NCBI GenBank assembly: GCA_016196065.1
Contig: JACPYL010000010.1
Coordinates: 1,364,001-1,428,000 of the forward strand
Direction: 5' to 3'
Source: Acidobacteriota bacterium
GTDB lineage: Bacteria > Acidobacteriota > Terriglobia > Terriglobales > Acidobacteriaceae
Length of the DNA: 64,000 nt
The position numbers and the translations under genes were made by a program. Shown here piece by piece: positions 33,573 to 41,933 of the stretch. How positions within the stretch are numbered: the stretch's first letter is position 1; each line of letters begins with the position of its first letter. Under the pieces are notes generated by a model. That model was not told where the DNA came from. It searched no databases and saw only the letters and a list, made by a program, of their open reading frames with translations.

Positions 33573-35630
33573 CTACGACAGGCGACGGGGATCGATCTCT
33601 AATTTCTTCATCCGTGAGATCAGAGTTGTGCGCTTGAGGCCAAGGAGAGCCGCCGCGCCATCCGGTCCGCCTACTCGCCCTCGAACCGTTCTCAGGACCT
33701 GCAGAATCTGGTCTCGCTCACTGGTATCGTAAGTTCCCGTTGCCGGAGCGTCTTTGCTGCCGTTCGTCAGTTCGCTGACAGGGACCTGGAGGGCAGAACC
33801 GTGCGTCAGAATCACGGACCGCTCGATGAAGTTCTCCAACTCTCGAATGTTGCCGGGCCAGTGCCAGCTCGACAATTTCTTCATCGCTGCAGCGGGCACG
33901 GACTCGATTTGTTTTTCCATGCGGCGTCCGTACTTCTGCGCGAAGTAGCGCACGAGCAATGGAATATCTTCCGGGCGTTCACGCAAGGGCGGGATTCGAA
34001 TGGGAAACACATTCAGCCGGTAATATAAATCGCTGCGGAATTCACGGTCTTCAATCATCTTGCCCAGATCGCGATTGGTCGCGGCCACCAGCCTGATGTC
34101 CACTTTCTTTGTTTTCGTACTGCCCAGCCGTTCAAACTCGCGTTCCTGCAAAGCGCGCAGCAGCTTCGGTTGAATCTCAAGTGGAATGTCTCCCACCTCA
34201 TCAAGGAACAGTGTCCCCTGATCCGCCAGCTCCAGGCGGCCGACCTTCTGCGAGATTGCCCCGGTGAATGCGCCGCGTTCATGTCCGAACAGTTCGCTCT
34301 CGAGCAGGCCGGTGGGGATCGCAGCGCAATTGAGCTTTACAAAGGTCCTTTGTTTGCGGCGGCTGCGATCGTGGATCGCTCGCGCGATCAATTCTTTGCC
34401 GGTACCAGTCTCACCCAGCAACAACACCGTCGAATCGCTGGGAGCTACAGTTTCTACCAATTGAAGAACGTGGCGAAGGGCGGAACTCTGGCCGACAATT
34501 CCTTCAAAATCCAATTCACCGCGAATTTCTTCCTCAAGGTAAAGCTTCTCCTGCGCCAGCCTGTTTTTCAGATCGGCGATTTCGCTGTAGGCGAGAGCAT
34601 TGTCGACTCCGATCGCCACCTGGTTCGCTACCTGCGTCAGGAAAGAGACTTCTTCCGCATCGAATGTATTCTCGTCCCGCCGCGCCACCGCGAGAATGCC
34701 TAATAATCGTCCCTTGCTGATGAGAGGTACGTCGCAGAAGGAATTCAATCCTTCCCCGACTGCCTTGCGATACATCTCAGGAGGGATCTCGGCGGGATCG
34801 AGCCGGTTCACGACGATCGGCGTTCCAGTGCGAAACGCGCTGCCCGGCATCGTTCCTTCGACAGGAATGACGGCGCCTTCAGCGAATATTCCCCGGCTCT
34901 CAGGGAAATCCAGGGCATGGACTTTTAAATTTTTGCCCTCCGCATCGGCCAGCATGACTGCAGCCGCTTCGCATCGCATGACCTGTCGCACGCTCGACGA
35001 AGTGGTATGCAGAAACTCATCGAACTCCAGGTTCGATACCACCTGATTATTGAGATCGAGAATCAGTTTCAGTTGATCTTTTACGCGCTGCGAAACGCAG
35101 AAATTCATCGCAGCATCGATGGCGAGGCCGATCTGATCCGCTACCAGCGACAGGAAGCGAACTTCTTCTTCGTCGTAGGCGTTGGGGTAAGACCTGCCGA
35201 ACGTCAACACGCCCAGGAAACGGTCTCCCCGCTTCAACGGCAATGCACAGGTCGACGCAATGCCGAGCTCGTTCAGGAGATGTCGGTGTTTTTGAAATCG
35301 CGTTTCACGACTCCAGTCATCCGTCACCAATGGAAGTCCTGAGTCCCGCACGAACTCCATCGGACTATCGGCTATGGAAACGGCAGGATCGTGAGGGTTG
35401 TCGATTCTCTTGCCGCCTACTTCACACAGAAACCAGAGCGGCTTTTTGGTGCCTTCATCAAAGGCAACGGAATGTAAATACTCAAAGGGGGTAACGTCGC
35501 GCAATTGAGCGGTGAGCGTATCCAGAGCGTCGTCGCAATTACTGTTCGCAATCACACTTGCGGCGCGCAGTAACGCCAGGTAGCGCTCTTCTTCAACCTG
35601 CGGGTATAGCTCTGCTTTCCCCGACATCAA
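33573..35630 (-). CDS. Sigma-54-dependent transcriptional activator with two GAF domains
   Basis: A bacterial enhancer-binding protein of 685 residues, FhlA/NorR-like in layout. Two GAF sensor domains (~25-180 and ~190-345) precede the AAA+ domain (from LDFEGIVGQSSAL), with Walker A GETGTGKE, the sigma-54-contact loop GAFTGA (intact), Walker B TLFLDEVGD and the R-finger region NVFPIRIPPLRERPEDI. A Fis-type helix-turn-helix closes the protein (GPDGAAALLGLKRTTLISRMKKL). Neither GAF domain has an obvious haem or iron ligand set. Two sigma-54 promoters and TGTCGA sites flank this gene, which makes them its likely targets. Confidence 0.93.
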   Translation of the reverse strand: MMSGKAELYPQVEEERYLALLRAASVIANSNCDDALDTLTAQLRDVTPFEYLHSVAFDEGTKKPLWFLCEVGGKRIDNPHDPAVSIADSPMEFVRDSGLPLVTDDWSRETRFQKHRHLLNELGIASTCALPLKRGDRFLGVLTFGRSYPNAYDEEEVRFLSLVADQIGLAIDAAMNFCVSQRVKDQLKLILDLNNQVVSNLEFDEFLHTTSSSVRQVMRCEAAAVMLADAEGKNLKVHALDFPESRGIFAEGAVIPVEGTMPGSAFRTGTPIVVNRLDPAEIPPEMYRKAVGEGLNSFCDVPLISKGRLLGILAVARRDENTFDAEEVSFLTQVANQVAIGVDNALAYSEIADLKNRLAQEKLYLEEEIRGELDFEGIVGQSSALRHVLQLVETVAPSDSTVLLLGETGTGKELIARAIHDRSRRKQRTFVKLNCAAIPTGLLESELFGHERGAFTGAISQKVGRLELADQGTLFLDEVGDIPLEIQPKLLRALQEREFERLGSTKTKKVDIRLVAATNRDLGKMIEDREFRSDLYYRLNVFPIRIPPLRERPEDIPLLVRYFAQKYGRRMEKQIESVPAAAMKKLSSWHWPGNIRELENFIERSVILTHGSALQVPVSELTNGSKDAPATGTYDTSERDQILQVLRTVRGRVGGPDGAAALLGLKRTTLISRMKKLEIDPRRLS

Positions 35631-35745
35631 TGCTGGTCACTCCCGTGACTTCGTGAACCGACGTGCGCGCCCGTATTGCGGGCGAATTTGAAAAGTCCAC
35701 TGATCTCTAATCAGATGCACTGATCTTGAGGAACGCTTCTTAAAG

Positions 35746-35762
35746 TGTCGAAAAAGTCGACA
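35746..35762. promoter_or_regulatory. TGTCGA palindrome, likely enhancer site
   Basis: TGTCGAAAAAGTCGACA is a perfect 6-bp inverted repeat with a 5-bp spacer. It lies in the 338-bp region between the sigma-54 activator gene and the outer-membrane protein gene, centred ~138 bp upstream of the predicted sigma-54 start of the latter and ~125 bp upstream of the activator's own ATG. An extra half site (TAGTCGA) follows at 35764. Confidence 0.65.
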
Positions 35763-35865
35763 TTAGTCGAAAGCGCTCCGACGAACCCGACAGACCGGAC
35801 CGAATCCATGCCCGGATCCATCTGAAACCTGCTGAAATCCATGGTTTTGCGGGGTCTCCACGCTT

Positions 35866-35881
35866 TGGCTCGGCTGGTGCA
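35866..35881 (+). promoter_or_regulatory. Sigma-54 promoter of the outer-membrane barrel gene
   Basis: TGGCTCGGCTGGTGCA has GG and GC at the required 10-bp separation and differs from TGGCACG-N4-TTGCA at two positions. The predicted start is near 35892, giving a 77-nt leader before the ATG at 35969. The other parts of 35631-35968 hold the TGTCGA palindrome and no gene. Confidence 0.65.
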
Positions 35882-35968
35882 AATACCAAGGAAAAGTGAG
35901 TTGGCTGAGCCCATCTGCAACACGGCGAGGCGGGCGCATGACGATTTGTCCAAAAGGAGAAGTTAACA

Positions 35969-36583
35969 ATGCGGAAAGCAGTAAGAGCACTGACAATTGG
36001 GATTACGGTTCTGGTTCTGGCAATGAGCGCACTCGCTCAGGAATCCCGCTCCGAAATCAGTTTGCAGGGAACTGGCCTCTTTACAAAAGACTCGACCGGA
36101 CAGGGAACGACTCAGCGCGCGACCGACGCCGGTGGGTTCTTGGTCGGTTATCGATATCACATTAACCGCTGGCTTGCCGGCGAGGGCGTTTACGGGTACG
36201 GACGCAACACGCAGGAGTTCTTTTCGGCCGCGGGACTTTCCCGGATCCAGTCGAACGTCCATCAGGCTACCGGAGGCTTCGTAGTAAACGTGCCGGCGCC
36301 GGCAAGGTTCCGAATCCATCCTTATGTGCTGGCGGAAGGTGGAGCCTTGGTGTTTGATCCGACAAACAACGCATTCGGATCAGTCGCTGGCGCGCAGAAG
36401 CAAACTGTCGGTGTCTTCTCCTACGGTGGCGGAGCGGACTTCCCACTCGTAAAGCACGTTTCTTTGCGGGCAGAATATCGCGGTTTGGTATACCACGCCC
36501 CCGACTTCGGAATCAGCGCGCTGAATACCGACAAGATTACTCATGCGGTTCAGCCTTCGGCTGGAATCGTGTTTCACTTCTGA
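35969..36583 (+). CDS. Small outer-membrane beta-barrel protein
   Basis: An exported 204-residue protein; AAGGAG precedes the ATG and the signal peptide ends at SALAQ (~residue 24). The mature part has alternating strands typical of an eight-stranded OmpA/OmpW-size barrel (GGFLVGYRYHINRWLAGEGVYGYG, FRIHPYVLAEGGALVF, VSLRAEYRGLVYHAP) and ends in GIVFHF with the C-terminal Phe used for barrel assembly. It probably belongs to the sigma-54 regulon described above; a strong intrinsic terminator ends its transcript. Function beyond membrane barrel is unknown. Confidence 0.85.
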   Translation: MRKAVRALTIGITVLVLAMSALAQESRSEISLQGTGLFTKDSTGQGTTQRATDAGGFLVGYRYHINRWLAGEGVYGYGRNTQEFFSAAGLSRIQSNVHQATGGFVVNVPAPARFRIHPYVLAEGGALVFDPTNNAFGSVAGAQKQTVGVFSYGGGADFPLVKHVSLRAEYRGLVYHAPDFGISALNTDKITHAVQPSAGIVFHF

Positions 36584-36617
36584 TTTGAACATGCAGTAGA
36601 GAGTGCCTTGTTTCCAG

Positions 36618-36649
36618 GGGGTGCGCTCAACCGGCGCACCCCTTTTTTT
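36618..36649 (+). terminator. Intrinsic terminator after the outer-membrane barrel gene
   Basis: A perfect 9-bp stem (GGGGTGCGC / GCGCACCCC, 7-nt loop) followed directly by seven T. It lies 35 bp past the stop codon and isolates the barrel gene from the sortase genes. Confidence 0.9.
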
Positions 36650-36839
36650 GCCCGATCGGTGAGCAACGAGACTGCGTGGCCGGCTAACCACACCCGTGGT
36701 CATTGGGCCACAACTTGGTCTGATCGATCGCCAGAGGCCCGTCGCTAACTCATTCAGGAAATTAGTGCTTGCCTTTCCAGCCGGGGTGGCCTGTCCCGTG
36801 CCTTTCACCATGGCGAAGCCCTTTTGCGGTGGAGGCAAT

Positions 36840-38936
36840 ATGTCAGGATTGGTTGCGAACTGGTTTAGGAATGCATTGTGTCCACGTTTTATTCTGGCGC
36901 TCGTTGCGCTCGCCGGACTCCTCTGTGCGCCGGCATCTGCTGGACAAGGGGAGAAAGCCCTCCCGCAGGTCGGGGAAGGGACCCTTCTCTGTCGATCTCC
37001 GCTCTCGGGGCGCTATGAAACCGTCCCGCTCCTACACACGGATGTCGCCGTCGATGTGCGCGGTCTGGTTGCCGCGGCGACAGTCACCCAGCAATACGCC
37101 AACTCCAGCGCTCAGCCCATAGAAGCCATCTACGTATTTCCTCTTCCGCATGACGCAGCAGTCTACGACATGGAAATCAGGATCGGAGACCGCCTGATCC
37201 GCAGCTCGATTCGCGAACGCGAGGAAGCCAAACACGTGTATGAGGCCGCGAAGTCTGAAGGGAAGCACGCTGCTTTGATGGAACAGGAGCGTCCGAATAT
37301 CTTCACCATGTCGGTCGCAAACATCATGCCGGGCGACCGCATCGATGTCCGTCTGCGCTATGTGGAGCCGCTGCGCTGGGAAGACGGGCGGCTGCGGCTA
37401 GTCGTTCCATCGGTCGTGGGTCCACGCTACATTCCAGGAACACAGGCCGCGGGCCACGCCGGAACGGGTTGGGCCGCCGATACCAACGACGTCGCCGATG
37501 CTTCGCGAATTACGCCACCGGTTCGCAATCCAGACAGCCGGTCCGGTCACGACATTTCCCTGACCGTTGATCTGGACACCGGCTTCGATACCGGGTCGAT
37601 CAAGAGCATTTCGCATGTGGTGAATGTGCGCCACTTGGAGGATGGCCGGCAACGCGTCGAACTCGCTACGGGAGCCACTCTTCCGAATAAGGATTTCGTG
37701 CTCGAAGTGCAGGAGGCTGAGAGTAAGACACCCAAAACGGCTCTCTTCTTATCTCCTGCCAGCGACTCCGGCGAAACTCATTTTCTGTTAGCCGCACTGC
37801 CTCCGACGGTGCAGTCCAGCGAGCGCATGCCGGTGGAAATGCTCTACATGATCGACGTGTCAGGATCGATGGCGGGTACTTCGATCGAGCAGGCTCGCGG
37901 AGCCTTGCTGCAGGCTCTCGACCGTCTGCGGCCGAGCGATCGTTTCGGAATCCTCGAGTTCAGCAGTGGCTATCACGAATTTGCGCCAGAACCTTTACAG
38001 GCCACCTCAGAAAACCTGGATGCGGCGCGCAATTACGTGCGGCACCTCGAAGCCAATGGCGGCACCGAAATGCTTCCCGCCTTGCTTCACTTGATGAAGA
38101 AACCTCAGATTCCCGGCTACCTGCGCCACATCATCCTTTTGACTGATGGCGATCTTGGCAACGAAGAGCAGATATTCTCCGCGCTCCGCTCTGATCTCGG
38201 CGACGCAAGGCTGTACACGGTTGCCATTGGTAGCGCTCCAAATTTCTTCCTGGCTACCAAGATGGCACAATTTGGACGCGGAACGTTTACTCACATTGCC
38301 GACATCAATGAGATCCGCGAACAGATGGCCCGCCTTTTCGAGAGCATCGAGAGTCCAGTCTTGACCGACGTGAAGTTGACTTTCACTGGAGTCGAAGTAG
38401 ACCAAGTCTATCCAGAGCGTATTCCAGATCTGTTCCTGCACCAGCCGCTTCTCATCTTCGGGCGTATCTCCAAAGGCAGCACGGGTACTGTGCATCTGAC
38501 CGGCCGTGCAGGGAATCAACCGTACGAAACGAGCATTGCGTTCGATGCGTCGAAAGCCACGTTCCATCCGGGTATCACGACTTTGTGGGCGCGGCAGCGG
38601 GTTGAAGACTTGATGGACCACTGGCGGCACTCGGATGAGAAAGGACAGTCCGAGATTCGTTCCAGCGTGATTGCTCATGCGATCCGCTACCGGCTTGTCA
38701 CGCGCTTCACTTCGCTGGTCGCGGTCGAGGAAGTAGTCGTCAATACCAGTGGCCAATCCAACAAGTCTCCAGTGCCGACGGAGTTGCCGGCTGGCTGGCA
38801 AATGGAGAAAGTGTTCGGTGCTCCAGCAACCGGAACTGCCGACGATTTTCTTCAAACTCTCGGACTCGCACTTCTGTTCGCCGGACTGTTGTCATCACTT
38901 GTGCTACGCCGAGTGAGAGTAGGAGCGTTGTCGTGA
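36840..38936 (+). CDS. VIT/VWA-domain sortase target protein
   Basis: An exported, surface-anchored protein of 698 residues from the ATG at 36840, which follows GGAGG; the 48 codons of open frame before it lack a signal peptide. The signal peptide ends near APASAGQ. A VIT domain covers ~45-190 (TVTQQYANSSAQPIEAIYVFPLP, RSSIREREEAKHVYEAAK, ERPNIFTMSVANIMPGD). A VWA domain with MIDAS DVSGSM follows (~330-520). The C-terminus is tripartite: APATG (661-665, an LPXTG variant with Ala for Leu), a hydrophobic helix (LGLALLFAGLLSSLVL) and RRVR. It overlaps the sortase gene by 4 bp. This is the arrangement of the dedicated sortase/target pairs known from Gram-negatives. Confidence 0.9.
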   Translation: MSGLVANWFRNALCPRFILALVALAGLLCAPASAGQGEKALPQVGEGTLLCRSPLSGRYETVPLLHTDVAVDVRGLVAAATVTQQYANSSAQPIEAIYVFPLPHDAAVYDMEIRIGDRLIRSSIREREEAKHVYEAAKSEGKHAALMEQERPNIFTMSVANIMPGDRIDVRLRYVEPLRWEDGRLRLVVPSVVGPRYIPGTQAAGHAGTGWAADTNDVADASRITPPVRNPDSRSGHDISLTVDLDTGFDTGSIKSISHVVNVRHLEDGRQRVELATGATLPNKDFVLEVQEAESKTPKTALFLSPASDSGETHFLLAALPPTVQSSERMPVEMLYMIDVSGSMAGTSIEQARGALLQALDRLRPSDRFGILEFSSGYHEFAPEPLQATSENLDAARNYVRHLEANGGTEMLPALLHLMKKPQIPGYLRHIILLTDGDLGNEEQIFSALRSDLGDARLYTVAIGSAPNFFLATKMAQFGRGTFTHIADINEIREQMARLFESIESPVLTDVKLTFTGVEVDQVYPERIPDLFLHQPLLIFGRISKGSTGTVHLTGRAGNQPYETSIAFDASKATFHPGITTLWARQRVEDLMDHWRHSDEKGQSEIRSSVIAHAIRYRLVTRFTSLVAVEEVVVNTSGQSNKSPVPTELPAGWQMEKVFGAPATGTADDFLQTLGLALLFAGLLSSLVLRRVRVGALS

Positions 38937-39556
38937 AGGCCCTACGCTTGGCATGCGCACTCGCACTCATCGTGGGAACATCTCTCACAGCTCGCGCACT
39001 GTACATGCATGCGAAGGCAGAGCTCGCGGGGATTCTGATTCGTAGAGCGTGGGACGAGAGCCTGGTATCGGGTGAGCATCGAGCGCCCTGGCCATGGGCG
39101 GACACTCATCCGATTGCGCGGCTGCGAATCCCGCGGTTGGGTTACGACGAAATTGTTCTGGAGGGCGCGACTCCACGAACGTTGGCCTTTGGTCCAGCCC
39201 GTCTGTTCAGCGGCGCTGCACTCGGCGAACCGGGAAACCTGCTGCTGGCAGGTCACCGCACCAGTTGGTTCCGGTCGCTCGAACGCATCTCGCAGGGAGA
39301 CTCCATTCAAGTCGGTTGGTTTGATTCGCGGGAAAGAAAATTGCGAGAGCGGGACTATACCGTCACTCTAATTCGAGTGGTGGATCCACAGGATGTAACT
39401 TTGCTGGCGCCGACCTCGGAAGATGAGTTGACGCTCGTCACTTGCTACCCTTTTGGCAGTAGTCCGACTTCTCCGCAGCGCTTCATCGTCCGCGCGACGC
39501 CCGCCGGAAGCAGTTGGCTCGCACGGAGTTCAGGTTCGCAGAGCGACAATTTCTAA
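38933..39556 (+). CDS. Class GN-type dedicated sortase
   Basis: A membrane-bound cysteine transpeptidase of 207 residues starting with GTG inside the GTGA overlap with its target gene. An N-terminal helix (ALALIVGTSLTARAL) anchors it. Catalytic residues are His108 (LLLAGHRTS), Cys171 (LTLVTCYPF) and Arg183 (PQRFIVRATP). It is expected to cleave the APATG-like motif of the upstream VIT/VWA protein and transfer it to a cell-surface acceptor that is not known in Gram-negatives. The pair forms a two-gene unit between the terminator at 36618-36649 and the DAHP synthase operon. Confidence 0.92.
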   Translation: MKALRLACALALIVGTSLTARALYMHAKAELAGILIRRAWDESLVSGEHRAPWPWADTHPIARLRIPRLGYDEIVLEGATPRTLAFGPARLFSGAALGEPGNLLLAGHRTSWFRSLERISQGDSIQVGWFDSRERKLRERDYTVTLIRVVDPQDVTLLAPTSEDELTLVTCYPFGSSPTSPQRFIVRATPAGSSWLARSSGSQSDNF

Positions 39557-39680
39557 TTGAAATATATTATTGACCTTCCCATTCGTGCATGTCGTCGCAC
39601 CCTCATTGTGACATTTTGGTGTCTAACGCACAGCCTGATGTGACCCTGGTCACCGATACTGCAATCTTTCAACCCTACCC

Positions 39681-40580
39681 TTGACCGCGGTGAACTCTAA
39701 CCCCAAGTGGAACGGGCAGTTCTCGTGTTTTGATCTGGTCGCCAGAACTGGTGATCAGCCCCGTGTTGTGGTTCGAATCGGGGACATTGAGATCGGTGGC
39801 GACAACGAATTTGTCGTCATGGCCGGCCCGTGCGCAGTCGAATCCGAACGCCAGATTCTGGAGACAGCGGAGTTCGTTGCCGCAGCAGGGGCTCGCATTC
39901 TTCGTGGAGGCGCCTACAAGCCCCGGTCCTCCCCCTATTCCTTTCAGGGCATGGGAGTGGAAGGCCTGAAAATTCTGCGCAAGGCCCGGGAATACACCGG
40001 CCTGGCCATTGTCACGGAGGTCATGACCGAGACGGACGTGGATGTGATCGCAGAATACGCCGACGTCATGCAAGTCGGGACCCGGAGCATGGAGAACTAT
40101 GCGTTGCTGGAGGCGCTCGGGCGATGCGGCCGGCCGGTCCTTCTGAAGCGCGGGATGAGCGCGACCCTCGAAGATTTCATGCGGTCGGCGCAAGTCATCG
40201 CGATGAACGGCAATCCCAACATCATTTTGTGCGAGCGCGGTATTCGGACCTTTGAGACTGCGACACGAAACACGCTGGACATTGCCGCTGTGCCGGTACT
40301 GCAAACCGTTTCCAATCTGCCGGTGATCGTGGACCCCAGCCATGCCGCGGGGGTGCGATGCCTGGTTCCGATTCTGGCGCGCGCGGCCGTGGCCGTTGAG
40401 GCCGATGGAATGATTGTCGAGGTGCATCCCACGCCTGAGCGAGCATGGAGCGACGGCGATCAGTCACTGAACTTCCCCGAATTCCGCAACATGATGGATG
40501 ACCTGCAACCTTACCTCGCCATCCGGAGAGACATTGTTCGCCCTGGCCCACAATTATTAGAAGCGCGGGGGGCAGACTAG
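39681..40580 (+). CDS. 3-deoxy-7-phosphoheptulonate synthase (paralogue 1, no regulatory domain)
   Basis: DAHP synthase of the AroF/KDO8PS-like class, 299 residues, joining phosphoenolpyruvate and erythrose-4-phosphate. The annotated start is TTG at 39681 (GTG at 39690 is an alternative); neither has a good ribosome site. Core motifs are present: [92 protein letters not shown] and [12 protein letters not shown]. The N-terminal ferredoxin-like/ACT-type regulatory domain of the paralogue at 54384-55415 is absent, replaced by ~35 residues. It heads an operon of secreted haem and propeller proteins, an odd setting for a shikimate enzyme. A GTGACC/GGTCAC repeat lies ~40 bp upstream. Confidence 0.9.
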   Translation: MTAVNSNPKWNGQFSCFDLVARTGDQPRVVVRIGDIEIGGDNEFVVMAGPCAVESERQILETAEFVAAAGARILRGGAYKPRSSPYSFQGMGVEGLKILRKAREYTGLAIVTEVMTETDVDVIAEYADVMQVGTRSMENYALLEALGRCGRPVLLKRGMSATLEDFMRSAQVIAMNGNPNIILCERGIRTFETATRNTLDIAAVPVLQTVSNLPVIVDPSHAAGVRCLVPILARAAVAVEADGMIVEVHPTPERAWSDGDQSLNFPEFRNMMDDLQPYLAIRRDIVRPGPQLLEARGAD

Positions 40581-41932
40581 TGCGGCCTGTCTCCGTCGCT
40601 ATGCTTGTGTTCGTCGCCCTGGCCCTGGTGCCCACGGCTAAAGTTCTCTCTTCGCCATCCGGATCGCCTGCCGTTCTTTACACGTCGGCAAAACACTATG
40701 ACGCGCTGGCGTGGGTTGAAGGTGAAGAACGGTTTGTTGCCGGCGCGACCGTCTATGTGGTTGATGGCCGTGGACGCCATCCATTGCTCCCCGCTTTCGC
40801 AGCGTCGGCCGATCCCGCTGTTTCATTTGATGCCAAGAGGGTATTGTTCGCGGGCAAGCGGACCGCAAGCGATCCATGGCAGATATGGGAAGTGTCCGTC
40901 CGTGGAGGCAATCCAAAGCAAATTACAAACTGTCCCGCAGATTGCGTGCGCCCTCTTTATCTACCGGAAGAGCGCATCGTCTATGCAGAAAAAATGAATG
41001 GGCGATTTGTCGTTCAAACCGCAGCGCTGGCAGACGGCCACACACTGCGACTGACGTACGGGACTGACAGCGCATTTCCTACGGATGTTCTCGCAGATGG
41101 CCGCGTGCTGTTCGAGTCCACGACGCGAGTGGAAGGTCGCCCGATCCCTGAAATTTACACGGTCTACTCCGACGGAAGCGGCGTTGAGACCTATCGCTGC
41201 GATCATGGGCACGCACGCTACTCCGGGAAGCAGGTGCGCTCGGGCGACATCATCTTTGCCGAGGAACGTGGCTTGGCTCGATTTACATCCTCCCGTGCGA
41301 AAGAGATGCCTGTCTCCGCGCCGGACGGTGAATACGCCGGCGGCATCGCCGAGTCTCCTGCGGGAGAGTGGTTCCTTCCGTGGCGCTCGAATGCAAAGGG
41401 TTTCTTCCAACTGATGAAGTGGAAGCCGGGGCATGGAGCTCTTCTACCAATAACACAAGAGCGGGGTGCGCACATTATCGAGCCAGTCCTCGTGAGTTCG
41501 CGACTGGTGCCGAAACGGCATCCCTCGGCGTTGCATGATTGGTCGGTTGGAAATCTTCTGTGCCTGAATGCTTACACCTCGAAGTACGACTTTCCCGCTG
41601 CTTCGATCCGTTCGGTCAAGGTATATACGAGAGACTCCTCAGGCGCAGTGCAGCTTTTGGGCGTGGCGCCCGTCGAAGCCGATGGATCGTTCTACGTCCA
41701 GATTCCGGGCGACCAGCCTCTGCAAATCGAACTTCTCGACGCTGCAGGCAAGACCCTGAAGCGCGAGACGGGATTTTTCTGGATGCGCCGCGGTGAACAG
41801 CGCGTCTGCGTGGGTTGCCACGCTGGTCCGGAGACCGCGCCTGAGAATGCTGTCCCCTTGATTCTGCTCAAGTCCACCACTCCGGCGGACATGACCCACC
41901 CTGTTGTCCACAGTTCCGCAGGAGGACACTGA
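40580..41932 (+). CDS. Secreted PD40-propeller protein with C-terminal haem-binding motif
   Basis: An exported 450-residue protein starting with GTG at 40580, overlapping the preceding TAG by one base. The signal peptide ends near KVLSSPS. The middle contains TolB/PD40-type blades (VLFAGKRTASDPWQIWEVSVRGGNPKQIT; IPEIYTVYSDGSGVETYRCDHGHARYSG). The C-terminal region includes a beta-sandwich-like stretch (VKVYTRDSSGAVQLLGVAPVEADGSFYVQIPGDQPLQIELLDAAG) and a CVGCH haem c site (410-414). The layout recalls the middle part of hydrazine-synthase-alpha-like proteins of planctomycetes and related secreted cytochromes. No enzymatic function can be assigned. Confidence 0.7.
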   Translation: MRPVSVAMLVFVALALVPTAKVLSSPSGSPAVLYTSAKHYDALAWVEGEERFVAGATVYVVDGRGRHPLLPAFAASADPAVSFDAKRVLFAGKRTASDPWQIWEVSVRGGNPKQITNCPADCVRPLYLPEERIVYAEKMNGRFVVQTAALADGHTLRLTYGTDSAFPTDVLADGRVLFESTTRVEGRPIPEIYTVYSDGSGVETYRCDHGHARYSGKQVRSGDIIFAEERGLARFTSSRAKEMPVSAPDGEYAGGIAESPAGEWFLPWRSNAKGFFQLMKWKPGHGALLPITQERGAHIIEPVLVSSRLVPKRHPSALHDWSVGNLLCLNAYTSKYDFPAASIRSVKVYTRDSSGAVQLLGVAPVEADGSFYVQIPGDQPLQIELLDAAGKTLKRETGFFWMRRGEQRVCVGCHAGPETAPENAVPLILLKSTTPADMTHPVVHSSAGGH

Positions 41933-41933
41933 A

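Noticed and set aside
35900-35920. Second sigma-54-like TTGGCTGAGCCCATCTGCAA before the barrel gene
   Set aside because: The spacing between GG and GC is 12 bp; the site at 35866-35881 has the correct 10 bp.
39640-39665. Sigma-54-like TGGTCACCGATACTGCA upstream of the DAHP synthase operon
   Set aside because: GG and GC are 11 bp apart instead of 10, and no activator-type repeat is nearby.
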